Shown: piece by piece, positions 46,354 to 56,273 of the stretch
Layout of the letters: every line of letters starts with the position of its first letter
Numbering within the stretch: position 1 is the first letter of the stretch
Assembly (NCBI GenBank): GCA_033675265.1
Contig: JAUJYZ010000943.1
Location: forward strand, 124,001 to 188,000
Length of the DNA stretch: 64,000 nt
Source: Actinostola sp. cb2023
Taxonomy: Eukaryota > Cnidaria > Anthozoa > Actiniaria > Actinostolidae
Reading direction: 5' to 3'
The notes under the pieces: generated by a model
What the model was told of the DNA's origin: nothing
Seen by the model: the letters and a program-made list of their open reading frames with translations, nothing else
Databases searched by the model: none
Made by a program: the position numbers and the translations under genes

Positions 46354-46794
46354 CTAGTCTTTCTTAACAATCTTTTCCAACATGGCAATCATAAGATTTT
46401 GGGCTGTAGTTTGCATTTGTACCTGTTGTTGCACTTGTTGCTGCATAATCAGAAATTGTTGCTTCTGCAATTCATTTTGTTGCTTGATTTGATCTTCTAA
46501 CTTCTCTTGGCGTTCTTTTTCCAGCTGTAACCTCTTGCTTTCAAATTCAAGTTGTTGTTGGCGGATTAACATCTCCTCTTTTTTCAATTCAGCATCTTGA
46601 ACAGACTTTAATTCCAAGTACTTGATGGCTTCAGAACCTCCTCTTCTTTGTCTTTTTCTTCTAGGCTTGAATTCTTCTGGATTATCCTCCTCAGAATCTG
46701 ATAAATCATTGGGTGTACTTGATCCAGCTTGTGATTTGCCCCGTGTCTTCAATGCTTTATCACGAATATCTTTGGCTTTATTTTTGTCTTTGCT
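46354..46794 (-). CDS. Harbinger Myb/SANT-like protein, C-terminal coiled-coil exon
   Basis: Reads SKDKNKAKDIRDKALKTRGK, an acidic linker (LSDSEEDNPEEF), a basic nuclear-localisation-like KPRRKRQRR, then a long Q/E/K-rich coiled coil (KKEEMLIRQQQLEFESKRLQ) to KIVKKD and the stop. This fits the C-terminal half of MSANTD-type second ORFs of Harbinger elements, where the coiled coil mediates oligomerisation. It is separated from the N-terminal half by the 2.4-kb insertion 46795-49186. An ATG at 46797 is created at the insertion edge. Confidence 0.65.
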   Translation of the reverse strand, partial: SKDKNKAKDIRDKALKTRGKSQAGSSTPNDLSDSEEDNPEEFKPRRKRQRRGGSEAIKYLELKSVQDAELKKEEMLIRQQQLEFESKRLQLEKERQEKLEDQIKQQNELQKQQFLIMQQQVQQQVQMQTTAQNLMIAMLEKIVKKD

Positions 46795-49186
46795 CACTCA
46801 TTCTCAGCTAACAGGGGCAATTGATGTCGCAGCACTTTAAGTATTTATTCCTGGCATGCTATGGGCTTTACAACACTAAAACACTCTTTCTTTTCATCCT
46901 TATCATACATAAAGTTACCAAGAAAAAAATTATCACGGTGGAGTGTCGGGTTATTTTTTTTGTGATTTTTTATGTTATCCAAAGTAGCCAAAAAGAGGCT
47001 GTCGCACGCTAAAAATAGCAGGTATGAATGAGTTTTATAGTAGTAAACACTTAGGTGATTGTACGGAACATCATGCCTGTCTTGAGATTTTACACAAAGG
47101 TTTATAATTCCATCAACTGTAAGCGTTTGAGTCCCGTTGCCTCTGAAAAATTTAATTAAGAATTGCTGTCGCATGGTTTTAGGTAAATTACGTTACCAGG
47201 TCTACAGTAAAATTTTTTACCCGCTTCGTTTCTACTCCTCGCATGCTTTTTGTGTTGTTTTACCTTTACTGCCATTGCACGTCAATATATCAAGCACAAG
47301 TAAGGAATTGTTCCAACGTACTGGGGAAAAAAAGTGAAATCCTCACAGCAATTGAAGTTAATTGCTTTGTTTTGTAAATTACGTTACCATGTTTCATGGG
47401 CAATATTTTACGTAGTGAACGCGGCAAGTCGGTAAGTATTATTTCATGGAATGTACTTATAAAGAGCTCCGAATAAAGGGTAAGGCTGTTTCACTGTAAC
47501 TGTAGTTTTGTGATCTGTAGACAGGATTGAAAGGACAATGTAAATTACGTTACGGTAACGTAATTTACCGGTGACTGATAAAAGTCGAGATTCTGACATC
47601 GTGACGCAGGCATTTCTTAACAGAATATGATATTGCGACAGCATAGCTTGTGTACACGTACGATGATGCAATCAATGTGACATTTGGGGACTTATTGCGT
47701 AAGATTTTGAAGAAATCAAATTCTCTTTGAGCAAATTGAGTTGGTGGTTGTTTTGAATACCGTTTAAAGGTAAACATGGAGTCAAAATCATTTAGCCTCT
47801 TCCCCGTCAGCTGTAGAGACACTACTGGACGAAAAGAAGCAGTATGATTTAGTTATTTGAACACATTTAATTGATCTGGCAAATATAGTGTCGGTAACGT
47901 AATTTACACGTTACACTCAATTCATCTTGTCCTAAGGATTTCCTTGAGGATTTCCAATCCAGAACGACTAAATGCAATGCAAATGGCCTGGTCAAGAAAA
48001 TGTCTTGTGAGTACAAAGAAAATACATGCTTTGTGTGATGCAGCCTCCAGTCACCATCGGCAAAACTGGGCGTGCCTTTAAATTTACCGAGGCAATTAAC
48101 GATGGAGTCGATCGATCAACGTCATGCATGTATGCTATAACTGAGTTTCGACTAAACAAGATTTATATTGTAACTTACAATAATTATTGATTCCATCTTA
48201 TTTAGTTGAATTACTGTATGATTTTCGTCATCATATATGCATAGTTAAAATTGATTATTCACAAATTACGTTACCAAAAGTTTGTAATATCAAATAGTGA
48301 TTTTAGAAAAAGATATTAGCAGAATATATGATACAGACAATTACAGGACAATCACGTTTGGTTTCCAAAAGCCATCAGTGAGTGAACAGCTTCAAACTGA
48401 GTTCAAGTTTATAGTTCATGCTAGCTTGTTGAATATGTTTCAATGTTTTTATGCATGTTTCAAAAAATAACCGACTTGTTTCGAGTTTTCAATGAAAATG
48501 ATACCTTAAACCATTAAGCAAGGCTAAAATGGTCATTGTGTATCGTATTCGACTGATAAATGTCAAAAGAAAGGGTTATCGGGTGATTATTATGGTGGTG
48601 TAAATTACGTTACCTGTAGTTTGTAAATTACGTTACCAAGTTTATAGCCCTCTTTGCTAGTACTCAGGCGTAGATTGCTAGGAAGTGAGTGTTTTATCAA
48701 ATACAATAGTTCATAACATTTGAATTTATGGGACTTTTAACTTGTAGTTCCAAGGATTAAAGAAACAGGAAAGAAATATAAATGGCACAAATTAATTCTG
48801 GCAAAAATGCGAAAATGCTTGCGGTACTGTAAGAATACTTTTTGGGTCAAACTTCACTTCTGTGGCAATAATGAGGGAAATTTACTTTACCCGGACACAC
48901 TTTTTCTTAAAACGATAACAAATGTGTATGCTAAAGGTATCTATTTACAATTTTCATAACATTTTTTGCCAGCGCAGTCGTAAAAACAATTAGCTTTTTT
49001 CAACGAAGGAGGGGCTTAATAGTTTTTGCCGTAACTCACGAACCGCTGGGTCATTGCTTGTCCAAATTCAGATACATTAAGATTGGATATTGATAACTTT
49101 AAAATTGCTGTTAAAGGGACAATTGTGCAAACTTTTTTTTCAAACTTTTTAAACAGCCAATTGTCCCTGTTAGCTGAGAATGAGTG
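46795..49186. mobile_element. 2.4-kb element with 29-bp TIRs and repeated GTAAATTACGTTACC motifs, splitting the SANT gene
   Basis: CACTCATTCTCAGCTAACAG at 46795 is inverted at 49158-49186 (one mismatch in 29 bases). The interior is non-coding and carries the 15-bp motif cluster listed separately. Coding similarity on both sides (STDSLN before, SKDKNKAK after) is that of one protein. The target duplication could not be resolved. Confidence 0.7.
47182..48637. repeat. Eight copies of GTAAATTACGTTACC in both orientations
   Basis: Copies at 47183-47197, 47374-47388, 47540-47553 and (inverted) 47554-47568, then 47893-47907 (inverted), 48261-48275 (first base changed), 48600-48614 and 48623-48637. 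The two at 47540-47568 form a perfect head-to-head palindrome. The surrounding sequence is not repeated, so the motif itself is what is conserved. Confidence 0.88.
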
Positions 49187-49543
49187 TTCAAGCTATCAGT
49201 GGAACCGGTAGCATACAACTTATCTCCAGCAGTTTTTATAATCTCTGATATTTCTTCCAAAAGAGTCTCATTCTCATTGAGTGGGTCTGGTGAAATTCCA
49301 GAGGCTGCTTCTTCATACTTCATTTTTGCTTTAAAATCATCCAGAAGCTTATTAAATCGTTCACGTACACTGCGCTGATCTCTGGGGTTATCATTAAATC
49401 CTTCAATGATGTTTATGTGTTCAGAAACCTCTGTCCATCTGTGTCCTGCATCCTTACTTCCAATTTTATATAGAAATGGTTCTGTTACCCTTACTTCTAA
49501 CAGCAGCACATTGTCTTTTTGTTCATCCCAGCGAAATGTACCA
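49187..49543 (-). CDS. Harbinger Myb/SANT-like protein, N-terminal DNA-binding exon
   Basis: Starts after an acceptor (ATATTTTCAG|TGG) in the frame GTFRWDEQKDNVLLLEVRVT. The first helix tryptophan is followed by EPFLYKIGSKDAGHRWTEVS, RDQRSVRERFNKLLDDFKAK and LLEEISEIIKTA. This W-x(n)-W-x(n) three-helix pattern is the MSANTD/Myb-like domain that brings Harbinger nucleases to the TIRs. The ORF runs on into the inserted element to 49111. A first exon upstream was not found. Confidence 0.7.
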
Positions 49544-49963
49544 CTGAAAATATTCCAATCATTTAAAATGTAAAGATATATTCGAATAGAAATAGAAAAA
49601 CGAGATAGATACTACGTTTCGATGTCATCTTGTCGACATCATTATCAAGTAAAAGTGAAAGTTTGTTTGATGAATAACTGAGTAGTATAGCGTCCCTTGG
49701 GATGATTTTGAGTCAGATAGATATATTCATTCCACAAAAGTAGAATAATGTTAATACTAGGCATGTGCTAAATAAGTAGTCTAACGTATGCATGTAAGCT
49801 TAGTCTTAACTTTAAGTTATGTTTGTTTGTAATATATTTTTTATTAAGCTTGGTACTTCCCTGTTAAAGTGCTATCATAATCTCATTTTTCCTTTGTTTT
49901 ATGAATTGGGGTTGAAGGAAATACCGTTTCAGTTAAATAAAGGTATGCAATGTTTGCTTTTAA
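49544..49963. other. Non-coding 5' flank of the SANT exon
   Basis: AT-rich; CGATGTCATC / GACATCATT at 49620-49640 forms a short inversion. Nothing else supported. Confidence 0.35.
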
Positions 49964-51087
49964 AGGGGCACTGTCACGACACGCGCATGCGTGAATCTTG
50001 GCTTCAACCTTGAAATCGTTAACCAACGCTTTCAAGAGACCCGAGGAAAATTCAAATTCAGTGTGTTAATATATCGAGTTATATCATTGTAATCCTTGCA
50101 CTCTAGAAGATGATACTTATTCAGTACTTAGATTGATTGTTGTTTCGTATTTGTAGGTAGTTATTTTTGGTTTGAAGTCCAATTTTATACGCTTTTTATT
50201 TAATCGGCGAGAGCGATGGCGATGGCTTCTCATGGCGGCCGCCGGGATGTAGTGGTTGACAACGAATGTATTCAGGCGACAGGTTTATAAGTTTTGGTTT
50301 ACTGGGAAGATAGAATACGGTTATACTACATATTCTGAGTTCGCTATACTTCTCTTTAACAGCTCTGGAGTACCAAAGGAGGTAGGAAAGTATTCCGAAC
50401 GACAACAACAAATGTTTGACAACGCGTTCATTGACTTATTCACTCGAATTATTATGTTCTCAAAAAGAACTCAGTTGCATACATCATATCAATGTATTCC
50501 TTCGAGTTCATATGCATGTACTGAAGCTATTGCAAACAACTGTCACATTGTATGAGTTTTTATTTCTGCGAGGTTTGGAAGTAGTGACACAACCGTGACG
50601 GCAAAGAGAACTCAGTGATTATACTTTTCACACGGGAATTATTTTGTGCAATTCTCTTTTGTACTCTTACAATTTAAGAAAACACGAGTACCTTATACAG
50701 TAGTGACATGTACATCTTCGTTAGTCTTTTTTGAAGCAAAGAAGTAATATGGACTTGGTTTTTAGCGATGTGAAATGTGAATAACTTCATCTGAGACCTG
50801 AGTTGTCACCTCGGATTGTCTGCTATTTAATGCCGTTCCTTCACCAGAAGTCGCTATAATAAGTACTTATTTCATGAAATATTTAGGTCACGCTGTAAAG
50901 GTTGTATATTCTGAATAACTTGGAAGCACTCTGCGAAAACTTGATCGTAAAACACTTTCAAAACACATTGAAATTTACTAGCGCGATTCTCTTCGTAAAC
51001 ACAGACGAGTTCGTTGACCTCTGCATATCATTAAAATCTCTGAATATCATTAAAATTGACGCATGCGCGCGTCGTGACAGTGCCCCT
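49964..51087. mobile_element. 1.1-kb TTAA element with AGGGGCACTGTCACGAC ends
   Basis: Left TTAA (49960-49963) then AGGGGCACTGTCACGAC; right GTCGTGACAGTGCCCCT then TTAA (51088-51091). The inner parts share GCGCATGCG. No ORF with a recognisable domain, so non-autonomous; TTAA with A/G-rich starts would fit Kolobok better than piggyBac. Confidence 0.78.
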
Positions 51088-51656
51088 TTAATTAAAGGCC
51101 CAGGACGAGGGAAAAGAAATCTCTGCCGACAGGGAAGTAAATCTTAAGTAAGTTAAGTTTACTTACTTATTTCTCCTTTGAGCTGTCATGACTTAAATCC
51201 TGAAAATAAGAGATGATAAATATTGAGAGTTTAGCTATGATTCTTGAAAAAAATACAAATTGTACATCAACGAACTTGAACTACTTTAATTTTGTCCATA
51301 CATGTTTTTCTAGTGTACACATCTACAACTCGATCCTACACAACTCGATCCTATACACGTGCACGACAGTGCCAACATTACATCGAAAATTCAGGTAAAA
51401 AATGACAGTATTGTACAAAAAAATATGCTTAGAATTGTCCTTTGGAAATGAACATTGTGATGCTAACTTGAAAGTTAAGTAAAAAGAAGTAAAAAGGCAG
51501 AAATGTCTTTATGTAGTCATCACTACGCAAAACACATCGACAACTTACCGTAGCAGAACTTCACGACGGTGATCAAGGAATTCAAGCATGCGCAGAAAGA
51601 CTCGATCCAGTCTTCCCTCCGCAAAATCCGTAGTCGTAGTCCGTAGTCGTCGAACC
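51088..51656. other. Right end of the Harbinger element, non-coding
   Basis: Holds the right TIR (from about 51590) and no ORF with support. ACAACTCGATCCTA is duplicated at 51326-51350. Confidence 0.45.
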
Positions 51657-51745
51657 TTAAATTCCCTATTGACGTCACTGCGGGCATACTATCCTATAAT
51701 ACCCTCAGCCCTCTGTTTTCCTGACTTTACAAATGGTTTTCTTAA

Positions 51746-52309
51746 AGTGCTACTTAGACGAAAATCGATCAAAGTTTAATTTAGCTGAAACTTCACTGAA
51801 ATAATCTCAAAGATAAACCGCTGGATCCTCGAGCATGTACAATTACTGGTTACTGTGTTTTCTAAAAATTCCTATGGGAAGTATTACATTTTTATGAATC
51901 TTTAGAAGTGTCAGTGAGGTCATCTACTCAACCCTAACAATCAACACAGCTTCGCTCCATACATTTCTTTGTGTATAGTTTCTTGAATTATTTTATTTCT
52001 ACAAAGCTAAAAGTTTGGGTGAAGGAGTTTTCTTACATTATTTGTGCTTTGGATTGATTGTCTGACCAGTTGTCTTCAATGCAGAGCTGTTATCTGAACA
52101 AAACATTGAGATATTTTGACTCACAAAATACAAAGAAATGTTGGGTTGAGTAGATGACGTCACTGACACCTAAAGATTCATGAAAATATAGTACTTCCCT
52201 CTGGAATATCGAAAAAAGATTTTAACTAGTTATTATTAGACCCTTGAATAATTATTCAATGAAGTTTCAGCTAAATTAAACTTCGATCGATTTCCGTCTA
52301 AGTGGCACT
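51746..52309. mobile_element. 564-bp TTAA MITE, same family as the 13531-15295 insertion
   Basis: TTAA (51742-51745) then AGTGCTACTTAGACG; right GTCTAAGTGGCACT then TTAA (52310-52313). The long TIRs include TTTAATTTAGCTGAAACTTC. The left ~480 bp match 13531-14010 closely. Confidence 0.85.
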
Positions 52310-52880
52310 TTAAGAATCTACATAGAAATTGTGAGTGATTTATGCCCTCAGCTCTAAATCCTTGATAATTTAGGGCTTAGGTAATATAAATGCACCATAA
52401 TGAAGCATATGTGATAATTAAACGTAGGGTCAATAATAATAATAATAATAATAATAATGGAAACTTTATTTCATGTATTTTTACACAAACAATTGCAGAT
52501 CTCACTACATGTAGGTAATTTACAATTGACTACTTGAACTCGAAAATATAACTAACAAAGAAAATAGTGACATTAAAAAAAAAAACGTTTAAAACTTCAT
52601 TAATTACTCGTGCCCTGGCCAAAAGTACGAGTTCATAAAATACAGCGAGTATTTTTTTTGTGTCGGTGTCAGAAAATCGAAAAGTTGCGCAATATCCGGT
52701 ACTCAGCAACTCCTTGTCTTGCGAAGTCGAAGAAGACGGCTATTTTGGACTGGGAAGGCACTTCATGTGGAATTTTTCGAGGGAAATCTTTCACTCTTTA
52801 CTCGTCAGAGTGTTCAGTGTGTAGTCTAGGCGAGAAGATCTCTCAGCAGCGAAAAACGAAGAGCCATCAATGCCACGAGG
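52310..52880. other. Non-coding intron with (TAA)n
   Basis: A TAA microsatellite lies at 52433-52459. No gene. Confidence 0.5.
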
Positions 52881-53960
52881 TATTCCACAGGCAGCCCAAG
52901 CTGTGATCTTGTGAATAATTGTAGAGAATGTATGTAGAATTACAAAATAACGTACAATGGCACTTACGTTGTCAATAAGGGACTGAAAATTCACCACAGT
53001 GTTGATAATTTACTGTTCTATTGCCCTGATGTGTTAGTTTTGCGTTTTAGGCCGTTTTTATTTTTTTTCTCCCTTACCCTGTAAAGGAAGAGAGGCTGGA
53101 AACTACGGACGCCGAATCTTGGCTACGGCGGTCTTCGAGGCCTCGAAAAACCTACAAAAATTCGAAATGTTCGCGATTTTTTCACATAATCCCGTTCTCA
53201 CATTCCCCTAGCACACATCCAATCGGTTCATCACTGACCTACTCGCTTTTAAAGTCGTGAATTGAACTCAATTCGAAGTCAACCTTGCTTGTGACTAGCC
53301 GTGGCACCAACAGCTTACACATTCCACGTATTCGGTTTCAACGAACTTTCTTCGGAACACGTGCCGAACCAAGCCGAACCGAAACCGAACCAGTGATAAT
53401 AAAGTCGGCCGATCTCCGGAATCAGTGCACTCTCCGGAATCAGCCGACTTTATTATCGCTGGTTCGGCACGTGTTCCGAAGAAAGTTCGTTGAAACCGAA
53501 TACGATGGAATGTGAAAGCTGTTGGTGCCACGGCTAGTCACAAGCAATGTTGACTTCGAATTGAGTTCAATTCACGACTTTAAAAGCGAGTAGGTCAGTG
53601 ATGAACCGATTGGATGTGTGCTAGGGGAATGTGAGAAAGGGATTATGTGAAAAAATTGCGAACATTTCAAATTTTTGTAGGTTTTTCGAGGCCTCGAAGA
53701 TCGCCGTAGCCAAGATTCGGCGTCCGTAGTTTCCAGCCTTCTCTTCCTTTACAGGGTAAGGGAGAAAAAAAAAAACCGGCCTAAAACGCAAAACTAACAC
53801 ATCAGGGCAATAGAACAGTAAATTATCAACACTGTGGTGAATTTTCAGTCCTTTATTGACAACGTAAGTGCCACTGTACGTTATTTTGTAATTCTACATA
53901 CATTCTCTACAGATCTACAATTATTCACAAGATCACAGCTTGGGCTGCCTGTGGGTATTC
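52881..53960. repeat. 1.1-kb palindrome, arms ~520 bp
   Basis: TATTCCACAGGCAGCCCAAG at 52881 is inverted at 53941-53960. Pairing continues through TTTTGCGTTTTAGGCC, TACGGACGCCGAATCTTGGC and TTTTTCGAGGCCTCGAA to a centre near 53430 (TCTCCGGAATCAG). Arms differ by small indels, for example a CCGAACC-rich stretch present only on the left. No TIR-type target duplication recognised. Confidence 0.88.
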
Positions 53961-55688
53961 CAGTATAGTAGCGACTCTTCGCTCGATGTCAACATGCCGA
54001 TATTCGCGAACTGAAACAGAGACACATGGAAGCCTTGAAAGCCTTTATCAGTTATACGAACTTGAAGTTAAACTGTTTCATTGTACAGAAAATCATTACA
54101 ACCTGGATAACTGGAATCCGATCCAGAAGTCAGTTGAAAGCAACAACGATCGAAGCTTGATCCCCAACTTTGCCGACTGACGATCAGCACAATCAAGATT
54201 ATATATACAACATGCTATTTATATCTAACGTGAAGAGGAATTGGATTTCGAAGTTGAGTTATTGCATTTGTGTATACATGTATATTGATTGTCATTTTCA
54301 TTATTAATTGTTTTTTTATTGTTATTTTCAAACAAGAGAAGTTATGTGTGTTGTTGCCGTGACTCGTGAGCTACGTCTTTAGTTCAGGCGAAAACATAGT
54401 CGTAATCAAAATCCAACTGACCCGAAATCCACTAAATACGCCTCAAACCTTCAAATAACCATCAATCTTTATTTGTAGCAAGTATTTGAAGAACAAGGCA
54501 GAAAAAGGAAGCTTTCTAGAAGCGAAAATCAAACTCATATACAAACTTCGACCACGGCCTACGAAATTTACACAGGGATCGCAATTCTTCAACTGTTACC
54601 TGCTATAATGAAAGTGCCAATAATATATTTATGTTTTAATAATTTGCTATGTATTACCAGTCCAATGAAAATTAAAATATTTGATGTAGATATTAATGTA
54701 GACTGTCTGTCACATATACTTCTCATTCTAGTAAACTATTTCTTCAAAATTGTATTTTAGACAAACTTCGGCCACGGCTTTCAAAATCCACACCCCCACA
54801 GGGATTCCAATTCTACTCTGGTCCAAAGCATGTACTGGCTCAATCCGGCACCAGGGCACGAGTGAACCCTGCTACCAGGGTCTTGTTCGGGATTAAGCCA
54901 GTCCTTATTTCTACAACAGAAAATCTAATAATAATTATAAAAAGTATAATTTTAGACTTGAATATAGAGTTTCGCGCACTTTGATTGGTTGACCGTTCAT
55001 GCAGTGAATACGAGACGATAATCACTGGTCAAGCAGTGATTATGAAGTTTGCTTTCTAAAATGGCTGTCATTTCGGCTGTTATCGCATGAATAAGCTATT
55101 GAAATGAAACAAAATTATATTTTGGAATAAAAACAAAGAATTCTACAAAGATGTTCTCGTCAGGTTTCATTGTTTAACTAAAAATCAAAAGAATTTGAAG
55201 ATTGAACGGCGATAAATTGAGCACGAAGTCGGTATATAGCCAAGTCGAGCAAAATTTAATGCAGTTTTTGCTGGATTTTTGTACGGTTTCTTGACATTTA
55301 TCGACTGAATAGACTAGTTTTTCGTAGAATTCGAGAGCATGGAAATCCAGGAAATTCATTTTTCGTCTTCCAATGAAGCCACATGTTGATTCTCATAACC
55401 ATTTTACTAGTTTATTACTAATTTCGATTCACATATCGCCCTGTCGGTATGTATTCAGTTACGTGCATATTAAAAAATAAAATAAAATAACAGAAAGTAA
55501 AAAAAAATTATCGGTGAATATTATAGGTGACTAATTGTTAATTAATAATAAAAATATATCTAAAAATTCTCATTTGTAAATTCCTTATGTAATAATATTG
55601 TAAACCTTCTAAATTAATACCATTTATATATTATCTATTTAATAATATAACCTGATAAATAACCTGATGGGTCCCAGGCTATTTCTCT
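53961..55688. other. Intron sequence, no gene seen
   Basis: Non-coding. An imperfect direct repeat, ACTTCG(A/G)CCACGGC with CACAGGGAT, occurs at 54546 and 54765. Confidence 0.4.
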
Positions 55689-55746
55689 AGCATAGCGACA
55701 ACACATCGGACTGAGGATCCTGAAGCCATGGGTTTGAGTTCCGCCG
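55689..55746 (+). repeat. tRNA-derived SINE remnant (candidate)
   Basis: GCATAGCGACAACACATCGG resembles a decayed A-box arm, ACTGAGGATCCTGA an anticodon-like arm, and GGTTTGAGTTCC a B-box. It does not fold as an intact tRNA, so it is more likely SINE-derived. Confidence 0.35.
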
Positions 55747-55878
55747 AGGTACAAATTTTCTCTCTCTAATTCTTTCATTATCATTATGTAATGTTTCAAA
55801 GCCGAGAATGAGGACTAGACAGGGTTTCCAGTCCGAGGCGAAGCCGAGGGATAAGAGGGATAAGAAGGTGAAGGTATT

Positions 55879-55939
55879 GTGAAGGTATTGTATTCGGCTA
55901 TTTCAAATATATTCTATTCTTGACATTGATCAAAGTATA
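55879..55939 (+). repeat. 60-bp direct repeat upstream of the last TARS exon
   Basis: GTGAAGGTATTGTATTCGGC through GACATTGATCAAAGTATA. It recurs at 56459-56519 with two differences; the pair brackets exon 56169-56273. Confidence 0.85.
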
Positions 55940-56168
55940 TGAGGGATAAGAACTCAGGAAAGAGTACTTTGAAATCCATCATTTCAAAGTCCTTGGACTT
56001 TGAAATGCATTTCAAAGTACTCTTGAGCGGACTTTCCGGGGTTTCCAGGTCCATCATGTGACCGGATTTGATGCATCGGATTGGCTGGTTACTTCATGAA
56101 TAATTAATGAGTTTGAGAATATATCTTTCATATTTACGTACTTATGTATATTGTTTAATCCTACACAG

Positions 56169-56273
56169 TGGAGAAGGCGATGATAAGAAGCGACCAGTAA
56201 TAGTCCACCGTGCTATTCTAGGTTCTGTAGAAAGAATGATTGCTATTTTGACTGAGAACTTTGGTGGCAAATG
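56169..56273 (+). CDS. TARS: Threonyl-tRNA synthetase exon (catalytic motif 3)
   Basis: A 105-base exon between CTACACAG and GTAAGG. Its first base completes the threonine codon begun in the previous exon (AC+T). It reads [20 protein letters not shown], then [14 protein letters not shown] and TG (W). [11 protein letters not shown] with the motif-3 arginine region binds ATP in class II synthetases. The next exon (anticodon-binding part, starting around 'PFWLSPRQ') was not found before 64000, so the following intron is at least 7.7 kb. Confidence 0.95.

Larger units (their letters stand above)
41192..51656. mobile_element. 10.5-kb PIF/Harbinger transposon with nested insertions
   Basis: The TIRs begin GGTTCGACGACTACGGACTA (29 bp perfect, then weaker similarity including CGGAGGGA) at 41192 and, inverted, at 51656. 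They are flanked by TTAA on both sides (41188-41191, 51657-51660), the left one shared with the foldback. Inside are a plus-strand HARBI1-type nuclease and a minus-strand Myb/SANT-like gene, convergently arranged as in PIF/Harbinger. About 4 kb of the length is younger insertions (a LINE tail, MITEs, 46795-49186 and 49964-51087). Confidence 0.85.
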
